64,000 nucleotides of DNA from Rhodospirillales bacterium (GTDB lineage Bacteria; Pseudomonadota; Alphaproteobacteria; Rhodospirillales; Casp-alpha2), in assembly GCA_017644185.1 (NCBI GenBank), contig JAEPMA010000002.1, positions 124,001 through 188,000 on the forward strand. Direction: 5' to 3'. The translations under genes and the position numbers were made by a program. Numbering within the stretch: the stretch's first letter is position 1; every line of letters begins with the position of its first letter. Below, piece by piece: positions 1-8,198 of this stretch. The notes under the pieces were generated by a model. That model worked only from the letters and a program-made list of their open reading frames with translations, was not told the DNA's origin and did no database searches.

Positions 1-807
1 TCGGCACAGCTGCCGCCGCAACAACTCAACGGCGGCAAGGCTTTGGCCTGTCTGGCGGCATGCCTGACACCGATTATCATCGGCTTTGTCGTGCCGGTCG
101 GCGTGTTGCTGAGCTTCGTACTCAAAGGTTACTCCCTCGAGTTCAACAACGCGCAGCTCTCAGCCGCATGGCATTCGATCTCTCTCGCTTCCGTCGTCGC
201 CGTGCTGGTTGTTTCTTCCGCCGCATTCATGGGTCTCGTCGCCCATTACCAAGGCGGCACCTGGCTGCGGCGCGCCACCACCGTCGCATCGATGGGTTAT
301 GCTTTTCCCGGCACGATCCTCGCGATCGGCGTGATCACCGCTGCCGGCACCATCGACAACGGCATCGGCCGAATCGTCGAAGGTATGTTCGGGATCACCT
401 ATCATGGCTGGCTCACCAGCGGCGTTGGCCTCGTTGCCGTTGCCTGCGCGATCCGCTTTCAGGCCATCGGATACGGCGCGGTCACGACTGGGCTCGGTCG
501 TCTGCCGCCCAACATGATGAACGCGAGCCGGATCCTTGGCCGGACATTCGCCGGCAGCGTGCGCGAGACGATCCTGCCCCTTATGCGTCTGTCGTTGGTC
601 ACTGGTGGGCTTCTCGTCTTCGTCGACGTGATGAAAGAACTGCCGATGACCTTGTTGCTTCGCCCGTTCAACTATGAAACTTTGGCGACCTACGTATACC
701 AATACGCCAAGGATGAGTTGTTGGAGCAAGCGGCGATGCCGGCCCTTTTCATCGTCGTCGTCGGTATCGTGCCCGTGGTTCTGATGAATGCGACCTTGCG
801 CAAATGA
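1..807 (+). CDS. Iron-type ABC transporter permease, C-terminal part (5' truncated by window)
   Basis: The reading frame is open from base 1, so this is the C-terminal 268 residues of a longer permease. Several hydrophobic membrane segments are visible. The stretch from LGRTFAGS through ILPLMRLSL to DVMKELPMTLLLRPF matches the EAA-loop and following helix of Fe(III) permeases of the FbpB/SfuB type, which would move iron across the inner membrane with a periplasmic binding protein. The ATPase gene begins 40 bases downstream, consistent with one operon. The substrate is inferred from family resemblance only; another ferric-type or related substrate is possible. Confidence 0.85.
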   Translation, partial: SAQLPPQQLNGGKALACLAACLTPIIIGFVVPVGVLLSFVLKGYSLEFNNAQLSAAWHSISLASVVAVLVVSSAAFMGLVAHYQGGTWLRRATTVASMGYAFPGTILAIGVITAAGTIDNGIGRIVEGMFGITYHGWLTSGVGLVAVACAIRFQAIGYGAVTTGLGRLPPNMMNASRILGRTFAGSVRETILPLMRLSLVTGGLLVFVDVMKELPMTLLLRPFNYETLATYVYQYAKDELLEQAAMPALFIVVVGIVPVVLMNATLRK

Positions 808-847
808 CCCTACCCTGCCCCATGCATGCCGCCCGAGGCGATAATCG

Positions 848-1954
848 ATGAGAGGTGACAGCGCTACTGGCCTTAGTCTCAGCGGAATCTCGCACGCCTT
901 TGGGAAAAATCGCGTACTCGACAATGTCAGCGTCGATGTCGCGCCCGGCGAGCTTGTTTGTCTTTTGGGGCCGAGTGGCTGCGGCAAAACGACGCTTCTT
1001 CGGATCGCTGCCGGACTGGAACCGCTGCAGACCGGCCGTGTCGCCATCGATGGCGTTGCTATCGCAGAAGGCGGCAAGGCGGGGGAATTGCCGCCGGAAC
1101 GTCGCGGCATCGGCTTGATGTTTCAGGACTACGCCTTGTTTCCGCACCGCAACGTCCGCGACAACATCGCTTTCGGCATCGACAAGAAAAAAGGCGGACG
1201 GCGCGCCGACTGGATCGACGACGCGCTTGCCCAGATGGGTCTGACGAATCATGCCGACGCGTATCCGCACACGCTTTCGGGTGGACAGCAACAACGCGTC
1301 GCATTGATCCGCGCGTTGGCGCCGGGACCGAATATTCTGCTTTTGGACGAACCGTTCTCCGGCTTGGATGTCGGACGACGCGCTCAGATCCGTGCCGACA
1401 CCCTGGATTTCGTAAAGAAGACGGGGGTCGCAGCACTGATGGTGACGCACGATCCGGAAGAGGCGATGTTCATGGCCGATCGCATCTTCGTGATGAACGA
1501 CGGCCGTGTGGTTCAGTCCGGCTCGCCGGTGGACCTCTATTTCCAACCCGCAAATGCTTTTGTCGCCGAGTTGTTCGGACCGGTGAACCGCTTCGTGGGC
1601 ACCGTCCACGACGGTTCAGTGGAAACACCATTGGGGAAGTTCAACGCCGGCACACTCGCCGAAGGATCCGCGGCCGAAGTCATGATCCGGCCCGAGGCTT
1701 TTCGACTTTCGACCGAAGACAGCGAACCAAAACCAATGCCCGGTGATCCGGACGACCTGGTCGTTGTCTCCCAGCCCTTAGAAGTGCTGACCGCACGCCC
1801 ACTCGGCCGGTCGTCATATCTGTTGCTTTCAATCGGCAACGGCTGTTCGGTCGAAACACGCATTCCGGGGGCATTTCTGCCAGGGGCCGGATCCATGGTA
1901 AGAGCTGGTATCAATCCCCGCCTCGCCCACGTGTTCGCCGCCGCAGCCCGGTAA
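848..1954 (+). CDS. ABC transporter ATP-binding protein, Fe(III)/FbpC-like
   Basis: A 368-residue ATPase that would power the permease just upstream. Walker A GPSGCGKT lies near residue 41, the signature LSGGQQQRV near 142, and Walker B LLLDEP followed by FSGLD near 164. From about residue 245 there is a TOBE-like regulatory tail (FVGTVHDG, EVMIRPEAF). Length and architecture fit the FbpC/PotA branch of importers. The start is the ATG at 848. No binding-protein gene is visible, so it presumably lies upstream of the window. The ABC ATPase call is certain; iron as substrate is inferred. Confidence 0.93.
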   Translation: MRGDSATGLSLSGISHAFGKNRVLDNVSVDVAPGELVCLLGPSGCGKTTLLRIAAGLEPLQTGRVAIDGVAIAEGGKAGELPPERRGIGLMFQDYALFPHRNVRDNIAFGIDKKKGGRRADWIDDALAQMGLTNHADAYPHTLSGGQQQRVALIRALAPGPNILLLDEPFSGLDVGRRAQIRADTLDFVKKTGVAALMVTHDPEEAMFMADRIFVMNDGRVVQSGSPVDLYFQPANAFVAELFGPVNRFVGTVHDGSVETPLGKFNAGTLAEGSAAEVMIRPEAFRLSTEDSEPKPMPGDPDDLVVVSQPLEVLTARPLGRSSYLLLSIGNGCSVETRIPGAFLPGAGSMVRAGINPRLAHVFAAAAR

Positions 1955-1959
1955 AGTTT

Positions 1960-1990
1960 GCCGGGGCCGGTCGTTTTTGACTGCCCCGGC
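1960..1990 (+). terminator. Possible terminator hairpin after ABC transporter genes
   Basis: A perfect 7-base inverted repeat (GCCGGGG / CCCCGGC) encloses a 17-base T-containing loop, 5 bases after the ATPase stop. There is no long T run after the stem, so efficiency as an intrinsic terminator is uncertain. Confidence 0.4.
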
Positions 1991-2057
1991 GCCGTACAGA
2001 CTTGGGCGGGAAGACAGTTTAATAAACGATTTCAATTACTTATGACCGACGGCGAGT

Positions 2058-2073
2058 TGGCATTGTGTTTGCT
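2058..2073 (+). promoter_or_regulatory. Sigma-54 (-24/-12) promoter of first flgE-like gene
   Basis: TGGCATTGTGTTTGCT has GG and GC separated by exactly 10 bases, as in the consensus TGGCACG-N4-TTGCW. It ends 69 bases before the hook gene start. Hook and junction genes of alphaproteobacteria are commonly RpoN-dependent. Confidence 0.75.
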
Positions 2074-2142
2074 TATTACTGCGTAAGGTTAAGTGCGCGC
2101 CCAATTCGGGTGCGCCGGACATGAACAGAGTGAGCACGGCCC

Positions 2143-3714
2143 ATGAGCGGATATGGATTCTTCCAGCCAGCGGTCCTCGGCATGAAATCGCAGGCGCACA
2201 GGCTGAACACGATTGGCTACAACATTGCCAACGTGAACACCGGCGGCTTCAAGCGTACGGATACCGAATTCGAAACGGTTCTGACCAAAAAGATATTCGC
2301 GCAGAGTGATAACGGCGGCGTGAAACCGTATTCGCGCGCAACCAATGACGTGCAAGGCCTGGTTACACCAACCAACAACAACATGGATCTTGCCATCTCC
2401 GGCCGTGGCTTTTTTGCGCTGCAGCCCGAACTCACCGGCACCAATCAGATTTACTTCACCCGCGACGGATCGTTCGGCATAAACACCGTCGATGGCCAGA
2501 CCAGCTCGGTAACCGCCGACGACGGATCGACGATTACGGTCTCCAACGGCTACCTCGTCGACAAGAACGGCTACTTCGTTATGGGTTCCCCAATGAACGA
2601 AGACGGCACCTATACAGCGTCCGCCGCCGCACCGATGCGGGTAGATCAATACGCATTCATCGACCAGGGACAGCCGACCTCAGAGGCCTTGCTCGACTTC
2701 AACCTGCCGTCGACATCCGAATTCGGTGACGACACGGAGAGCTTTACCCTCACCACGTACGATTCCAATGCCACAGAACGGCAGATTGCCTTCGATTTCG
2801 TCCCAATGCTGGCCGACAACCAATGGCGCATCAACATTCGCGCCGACAACCTGACATCCTCGACGCTCGGCCCGGGGACCTCGTTCTCCCGCAATGCCGG
2901 GCTCGCCGCCGCGACCGGCTTGGCGTTCGATTCTGAATTCGTGTTCGATATCACCGACAACTCGGTGCGCGCCATTAACTCCGGTACCGGCGATACCGTC
3001 GGCGATGCGTTTTCATCTTTCGTCGTCGGCGACGAAATCACGTTCAGCGGGACCGCATCCAACAATGCGACATACAAGATATCCGGGATTTCGGCAGACG
3101 GTGGCCGCCTGACACTGGAACAGACGGTCACCGCCGAAAGCACGGGCGCATTGGCGGCGAACGCGGCATCCGTCGCGGCGCTCGCCAACCCGATGACGTT
3201 CAGCAGCCTTGGTCAACTTTCCTCGGATGGCGAGCTGACATTCACCGCCACCTGGGACGACGGCGCGACCTCCGATTTCAGCATCGACGTCAGTTCAATG
3301 ACCCAGTTCGCCGGCGATTTCACGCCGAACCGGACCTCACAAAACGGGATCGGCATTGCCGACCTGTCCGATATCGCATTCGATGAGTCTGGCTTCGTCA
3401 TTGGCACGTTCAGCGATGGCACACAGCGCGCGATCTACAAGATTCCGCTCTACGACTTCGTCAACCCGAACGGGCTCGAAAGCTCGAACGGGATGCTGTT
3501 CCAACAGACGGAAGCGTCCGGTGATCCGATTGAATTTTTCGCCGACGAGTCGGGAAAGGCCGCATTCCTGCCGGGTGCGATCGAGATATCCAACGTCGAT
3601 GTCGCCCAGGAATTCTCGCGCATGATCCAGACACAGGCCGCCTACAACATGAGTGCGACATCCTTCAAAACCATCGACGAGATGACCACCGTCGCCCGCG
3701 ACCTTAAGGCCTGA
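2143..3714 (+). CDS. flgE: Flagellar hook protein FlgE-like (first copy)
   Basis: A 523-residue flagellar axial protein exported by the flagellar type III system. The N-terminus has the rod/hook signature (LNTIGYNIANVNTGGFKR), a second hook/basal-body core element appears near residue 85 (DLAISGRGFFAL), and the C-terminus (VDVAQEFSRMIQTQAAYN) carries the conserved terminal helix. Residues near 295-330 contain one copy of a module that recurs four times in FlgL of this window. A second, longer flgE (719 residues) lies at 52876. Which one forms the main hook cannot be told from sequence; this shorter copy could be an alternative hook or a related hook-basal-body protein. Confidence 0.88.
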   Translation: MSGYGFFQPAVLGMKSQAHRLNTIGYNIANVNTGGFKRTDTEFETVLTKKIFAQSDNGGVKPYSRATNDVQGLVTPTNNNMDLAISGRGFFALQPELTGTNQIYFTRDGSFGINTVDGQTSSVTADDGSTITVSNGYLVDKNGYFVMGSPMNEDGTYTASAAAPMRVDQYAFIDQGQPTSEALLDFNLPSTSEFGDDTESFTLTTYDSNATERQIAFDFVPMLADNQWRINIRADNLTSSTLGPGTSFSRNAGLAAATGLAFDSEFVFDITDNSVRAINSGTGDTVGDAFSSFVVGDEITFSGTASNNATYKISGISADGGRLTLEQTVTAESTGALAANAASVAALANPMTFSSLGQLSSDGELTFTATWDDGATSDFSIDVSSMTQFAGDFTPNRTSQNGIGIADLSDIAFDESGFVIGTFSDGTQRAIYKIPLYDFVNPNGLESSNGMLFQQTEASGDPIEFFADESGKAAFLPGAIEISNVDVAQEFSRMIQTQAAYNMSATSFKTIDEMTTVARDLKA

Positions 3715-3738
3715 CATCTCCTAAAATGATAGCTATAT

Positions 3739-3756
3739 GCCGTCCTTCGGGGCGGC
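3739..3756 (+). terminator. UUCG-tetraloop hairpin downstream of flgE-like gene
   Basis: GCCGTCC TTCG GGGCGGC forms a 7-pair stem with one G-T pair and the very stable UUCG loop, 24 bases after the hook gene stop. There is no T run, so it may stop transcription weakly or stabilise the mRNA 3' end. Confidence 0.5.
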
Positions 3757-3955
3757 GTCGGCATTTCAGCCCAATGTGCGGAATCGCACAGTGGATGGGC
3801 GTTTGCAGCGGTAAAATCGAAGCCTCTGCGGGATGCTGCGGGCATGACCGGCAAAACTTACCCAGCATATGGCCGGGCGGCAGAAAACACCGGTACCCGC
3901 ACCGAATGTTTCAGTTTAAGTGTCTGAATTTGCTTCGTTTTATGGTTCTGAAATC

Positions 3956-3971
3956 TGGCACGCTATTCGCA
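3956..3971 (+). promoter_or_regulatory. Sigma-54 promoter of flgI-flgJ-flgN-flgK-flgL
   Basis: TGGCACGCTATTCGCA matches the -24 element perfectly and the -12 element with one change (TCGCA for TTGCA), keeping the GG-N10-GC spacing. It ends 60 bases before the flgI ATG. Confidence 0.72.
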
Positions 3972-4031
3972 TATGAACCAGCAAAGGATACCGCCCAGAC
4001 GGCGGCAGATGACGAAAACGGGAAAACGACG

Positions 4032-5180
4032 ATGAAAAATTCGCAAAACCGCTTCCGCAAAGGCCTTCTCAGCATCGCAATCCGCTGCGTGCTCGCGATC
4101 GCGCTGATCGCGCCCGCCGTTACCCCGGCCGCCGCTGCATCGCGCATTAAGGATATCCTCGATTTCGAAGGGGTTCGCGACAACCAACTCGTCGGTTACG
4201 GTCTCGTCGTCGGCCTCAACAACACCGGCGACACTCTCGCCGACGGTCACTTCACCAAACAGAGCCTGAAGGCGATGCTCAACCGCCTCGGCGTCAAACC
4301 GACGGATGCCGGCCTCGATTCACAAAACGTCGCCGCCGTGATGATCACCGCCAACCTGCCGCCCTTCGCCCGCCAGGGGGCGCGGATCGACGTCACCGTC
4401 AGCGCACTCGGCGATAGCTCCAGCCTGTTGGGGGGCACGCTTCTCGTGACGCCGCTCCTCGGCGCCGATGGCGAGGTTTATGCCGTCGCCCAGGGCCAGG
4501 TCGCGGTCGGCGGGTTCCAGACGCAGGGTGATGCCGAGACCGTCACCAAGGGCGTACCGACATCCGGCCGCATCGCCAACGGGGCGATCGTTGAGCGCGA
4601 GGTCAAATTCAACCTGGCCGGCCTAACCAAGGTCAAGCTGACGCTCCGCAACCCGGATTTCACGACCGCACGCCGCGTTGCCCAGGCCGTGAACGCGTTT
4701 CTTGGCACTGCCGCGGCGATCCCGTCCGATCCGACCACCATCCAACTGACGGTGCCGCAAAGCTATCAGGATAATGTCGTCAACCTGCTGACCGATATCG
4801 AGCAACTCCGCATTGAGCCCGACCAGCTGGCCCGCGTCGTCATCGACGAACAGACCGGCACCATCGTCATGGGTGAAAACGTACGGATCTCAAGCGTCGC
4901 CATCGCCCAGGGGTCCCTGACGATCCGCGTCACCGAAACACAGCAAGTTTCCCAACCCGGCCCGTTCGCGGAAGTCGGCACGACAACCACCGTCGACCGC
5001 ACCAATATCGAGGTCGACCAAGGCGACGACAAACGCCTGACCGTGTTGCCGGAAGGCGTCAGCCTCCAGGAACTGGTCAACGGTCTCAACGCACTCGGCA
5101 TCGGGCCGCGCGACATGATCACCATTCTTCAAGCGATCAAGACGGCGGGTGCGCTGCAGGCCGAAATCGAGGTGATGTGA
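4032..5180 (+). CDS. flgI: Flagellar P-ring protein FlgI
   Basis: A 382-residue precursor of the periplasmic P-ring that surrounds the rod in the peptidoglycan layer. The ATG at 4032 gives a classic signal peptide: positively charged start, hydrophobic core (CVLAIALIAPAV) and an AAA cleavage region before SRIKDI. The mature part opens with the FlgI hallmark DILDFEGVRDNQLVGYGLVV and contains VTVSALGDSSSLLGG. Length is normal for the family. Its stop codon overlaps the start of flgJ by one base, so the two are translationally coupled. Confidence 0.97.
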   Translation: MKNSQNRFRKGLLSIAIRCVLAIALIAPAVTPAAAASRIKDILDFEGVRDNQLVGYGLVVGLNNTGDTLADGHFTKQSLKAMLNRLGVKPTDAGLDSQNVAAVMITANLPPFARQGARIDVTVSALGDSSSLLGGTLLVTPLLGADGEVYAVAQGQVAVGGFQTQGDAETVTKGVPTSGRIANGAIVEREVKFNLAGLTKVKLTLRNPDFTTARRVAQAVNAFLGTAAAIPSDPTTIQLTVPQSYQDNVVNLLTDIEQLRIEPDQLARVVIDEQTGTIVMGENVRISSVAIAQGSLTIRVTETQQVSQPGPFAEVGTTTTVDRTNIEVDQGDDKRLTVLPEGVSLQELVNGLNALGIGPRDMITILQAIKTAGALQAEIEVM

Positions 5181-5512
5181 TGAGCGATTACGCCAGCCCC
5201 GACATCGGCATGCAGATGAGCGCCGCGCGGTATGCGCAGGGCGCGAAACCGGGAACGTTCAACGCCGGCAACATGAGCCTCAAGCGGATGCAGGAAACCG
5301 CGAAGGACTTTGAAGCAGTGTTCCTGTCCGAAATGCTGCGCCCGATGTTCGCCAACATCGAGGCCGAAGCACCGTTCGGCGGTGGCGCCGGCGAAAAGAT
5401 CTATCGTGACATGCAGGTCGACGAATACGGCAAGGCGCTCGCCAATTCCGGTGGCATTGGCCTCGCCGACAATATTTTACGTGAGATGATCAAGATGCAG
5501 GAGGGCAAGTGA
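5180..5512 (+). CDS. flgJ: Flagellar rod-binding protein FlgJ (N-terminal domain only)
   Basis: A 110-residue protein corresponding to the rod-binding part of FlgJ (MQETAKDFEAVFLSEMLRPM, then GGGAGEKIYRDMQVDEYGKA). The C-terminal muramidase domain of enterobacterial FlgJ is absent, as usual in alphaproteobacteria, where a separate lytic enzyme opens the wall. The ATG at 5180 shares one base with the flgI stop; a GTG three bases earlier is the alternative start. The stop at 5512 likewise overlaps the next start. Confidence 0.93.
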   Translation: MSDYASPDIGMQMSAARYAQGAKPGTFNAGNMSLKRMQETAKDFEAVFLSEMLRPMFANIEAEAPFGGGAGEKIYRDMQVDEYGKALANSGGIGLADNILREMIKMQEGK

Positions 5513-5949
5513 TGGATGTTGCCAAGAGAATGACCGACCTGGTCAATGTGACCACCCGGTTGATCGACGTCCTTGAACGCGAAAACGAGCTTCTGCGTGA
5601 ACGGCGCTATAACGAGCTCAACCTAATCCTCGACGAAAAAGAAACCATCGCCCGCGTTTATCAGGCGCGGATCATGGGGCTCGAGGAAAATCCGGATGTG
5701 CTCAACGACGCACCCGACGAAGATCGCGAACATCTTCGCGAGCTGGCCCAGAAGGTGGATACCTTGATGGCCCAGAACGCGCGCATGTTGGAGGTCGCCA
5801 TGGTCGTCTCCAAACGGATCGTCGATCTCGTCGCCGAAGCGGTCAAAGAGGCGCAACCCTCGAGTGGCGCCTACTCCAAAAAGGGCAGCACAGTGGGCGC
5901 GACCCAAAAAGGCGGCTCGATGTCGCTGTCACTCAACGAGACGCTGTAG
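5512..5949 (+). CDS. flgN: FlgN-like flagellar export chaperone
   Basis: A 145-residue, mostly helical, charged protein. Its N-terminal region (LVNVTTRLIDVLERENELL, then RRYNELNLILDEKE) has the heptad look of FlgN proteins, which hold FlgK and FlgL in the cytoplasm before export. Position supports this: it is coupled to flgJ and precedes flgK and flgL directly. The last 30 residues are low complexity (KKGSTVGATQKGGS). Identification rests on helix pattern and location, since FlgN sequences are weakly conserved. Confidence 0.75.
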   Translation: MDVAKRMTDLVNVTTRLIDVLERENELLRERRYNELNLILDEKETIARVYQARIMGLEENPDVLNDAPDEDREHLRELAQKVDTLMAQNARMLEVAMVVSKRIVDLVAEAVKEAQPSSGAYSKKGSTVGATQKGGSMSLSLNETL

Positions 5950-5982
5950 AACGCAGTTTAACCGCCACGAAAGGCGACGCAT

Positions 5983-8184
5983 ATGGGTACGCTAACGCTT
6001 GCACTGAGAACCGCACAGAGCGGCCTGCTGGCCAACCAGCAGGCACTCGACGTCACGTCGAGGAATATCTCCAACGTCAATACCGAGGGTTATTCCCGCA
6101 AGGTCGTGACCTTCGAGAATTCTTCCCTGGTGGGCGCCGGCACTGGCGTCAACATCTCGGAAATCATGCGCTCCGTCGACGAGGGCCTGCTGAAAAGCTT
6201 CCGCATCGAAAGCTCGGAACTCAACGCGCTCAGCTCTCAGAATACCTTCTGGGACCGGCTGCAGGATCTGTTCGGCAGCCCGGAAGCGAACACATCGCTC
6301 AGTCATACGATCTCGGCATTTTCCGAAGCGATCGAGTCCGTCGTCGTGTCGCCGAATAACGCGCTGGAGCACACCGAAGCCGTGCGACGTGCCGAAGACA
6401 TGCTCCAACAGATGCAACAGATGTCGATCGCTATTCAGGAACTGCGCCTGCAGGCCGACCAAAAACTCTCCGACGTCGCCACCGAGATCAATTCCCTGGT
6501 GGGCGAGATCGATACGCTGAACGACGACATCATCGCATCGGGCTCCGTCAGCCGCGAGACGTCGGATCTCAAGGACCAGCGTGACCTCAAACTCAGCCGG
6601 CTTTCCGAACTGATCGACATTCGCTATTTCTCGCGCACGGATGGCGACGTCGTCGTGTTCACGTCGAGCGGACGTACGCTTGTCGATACGGTTCCCCCGG
6701 AAGTAACCCATACGTCCGCGTCCGCCGTGACCCCCACTACAACCCATTCCGAAGGTGACTTCTCGGGATTTTTCATTGGCTCCTCCGAAAACCCGGCCAA
6801 CGACGCAACCGAGGATATTCGCGACGGTCAGGCCAAGGGTCTGATCGATATGCGCGACAGCGTGTTGCCGAACCTGCAGAGCCAGATCGACGAACTGGCT
6901 GCGAACCTTCGCGACGTCATCAATCAGGTACACAATCGTGGTGTGTCGTTCCCCGGCGCAACCGAGTACAATGGCACCCGCAATTTCACCGAGCCAACGA
7001 CACAGTTGATCAAACTCGACCCGACCAACTCGGCCGACGACGTGACGATCGTGCTGTTCGATAGCTCGGGGAACGAAAGTGAACACACCACGCTCAACAG
7101 CATCATGACCAACGCCGGGTTTTCATCCAGAGGATCGGGCGACGACTGGCATATCTCCGATATCGCATCGACCTTGCAGAGCTGGCTCCGCAATAACGGC
7201 GCATCGGACGCCACGGTCGACACATCGTCCGGACAGTTCGACATTTCCCTGAACACGACGTCGCTTGGACTGGCGTTCCGGGACCAGACCGCGACGGCAG
7301 ACGGGTCGAGTAGCGAAGATGCCGAGATCGCCTACGATTCAAACGGCGACGGCGTCATCGATGAAACCGTTTCCGGGTTCTCCTACTTCTTCGGCCTCAA
7401 CGACTTCTTCGTCGACAATCTTGCCGACAACGTCTGGGAATCGGATGTGCTCGCCAGCACCTACACCGCGTCGGCATCGACGCTGACGTTCCGCGATGCT
7501 ACCGGCTCCATCGGCTCCCTTACTATCGCTGCCGGCACCAGCCTTGAGGACATCGTCACCCAGGTGTCGAATGATTCGACGCTCAGCCAGAACGTGACCG
7601 CCGCCGTCGTGCCCGACGGCTCTGGATACAGGCTCAGGTTCTCGCACAATAGCGGTTCCAGCATGCAGATCACGCAGGCGTCCGGGAATACGTTCTTGTC
7701 GGATGCCGGGATCGACATCGCCGACGTCCGTATCTCTTCGACGCTCACCGTCCGCACGGATATCAAGAATACGCCGTCGAAAATGTCGGTCGGCGCGCCC
7801 CAATGGGACTCGACACTCGGCGTCGCCGGGGAGTACCTCATGAGCGTTGCCGACGAAACCGTCGCAGAGCAGATTGCCGAGGCCCTGAACTCGACGACAT
7901 CGTTCGATGTATCTGGGGGCATGCCGACTGCCAGCCTGACGTTCGCAGAGCGCGCCGCCGCCATCGTCTCGACCAACGCGACGCTCGCCAACACACACGA
8001 CCGCAACGAGTCGGCGCAGCGCTCTCTTACCGAATCTTTGGAATTGCAGTTCGAGTCTGAACGCGGGGTGAATCTTGACGAGGAAATGTCGAACCTGATC
8101 ATATTCGAACAGGCATTTGCATCATCTGCGCGTATCATCACCACGATCCAGCGTATGTTCGACGCACTGGAACGCGTCCTATAG
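5983..8184 (+). CDS. flgK: Hook-associated protein 1 FlgK
   Basis: A 733-residue junction protein linking hook and filament. The N-terminus ALRTAQSGLLANQQALDVTS followed by NISNVNTEGYSRK is diagnostic. The middle contains a large variable region (about residues 220-640), and the C-terminus (LDEEMSNLIIFEQAFASSAR, then IITTIQRMFDALERV) has the terminal helix shared by axial proteins. It is longer than enterobacterial FlgK (about 550 residues) because of the variable domain. The gene starts 33 bases after the flgN stop and is followed 14 bases later by flgL. Confidence 0.96.
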   Translation: MGTLTLALRTAQSGLLANQQALDVTSRNISNVNTEGYSRKVVTFENSSLVGAGTGVNISEIMRSVDEGLLKSFRIESSELNALSSQNTFWDRLQDLFGSPEANTSLSHTISAFSEAIESVVVSPNNALEHTEAVRRAEDMLQQMQQMSIAIQELRLQADQKLSDVATEINSLVGEIDTLNDDIIASGSVSRETSDLKDQRDLKLSRLSELIDIRYFSRTDGDVVVFTSSGRTLVDTVPPEVTHTSASAVTPTTTHSEGDFSGFFIGSSENPANDATEDIRDGQAKGLIDMRDSVLPNLQSQIDELAANLRDVINQVHNRGVSFPGATEYNGTRNFTEPTTQLIKLDPTNSADDVTIVLFDSSGNESEHTTLNSIMTNAGFSSRGSGDDWHISDIASTLQSWLRNNGASDATVDTSSGQFDISLNTTSLGLAFRDQTATADGSSSEDAEIAYDSNGDGVIDETVSGFSYFFGLNDFFVDNLADNVWESDVLASTYTASASTLTFRDATGSIGSLTIAAGTSLEDIVTQVSNDSTLSQNVTAAVVPDGSGYRLRFSHNSGSSMQITQASGNTFLSDAGIDIADVRISSTLTVRTDIKNTPSKMSVGAPQWDSTLGVAGEYLMSVADETVAEQIAEALNSTTSFDVSGGMPTASLTFAERAAAIVSTNATLANTHDRNESAQRSLTESLELQFESERGVNLDEEMSNLIIFEQAFASSARIITTIQRMFDALERVL

Positions 8185-8198
8185 GGCGGAGATAAAAG

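Larger units (their letters stand above)
3715..4031 (+). other. Intergenic region between flgE-like gene and flgI
   Basis: This 317-base gap has no convincing gene, although the flgI frame stays open upstream from 3726. It holds a stable hairpin just after the hook gene and a sigma-54 site about 60 bases before flgI, both listed separately. The upstream extension of the flgI frame is rejected because it would displace the signal peptide and place the promoter inside the gene. Confidence 0.7.

Noticed and set aside
3726-4031. 102-residue N-terminal extension of flgI
   Set aside because: It would bury the signal peptide inside the protein, and the best sigma-54 promoter lies inside it; ATG 4032 fits the family.
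5992-7086. Long minus-strand open frame opposite flgK (364 codons)
   Set aside because: It is the antisense shadow of a well-identified gene, with Arg/Val/Asp-rich composition and no family features. The same applies to 59787-60971 opposite fliF and 749-1609 opposite the ABC ATPase.
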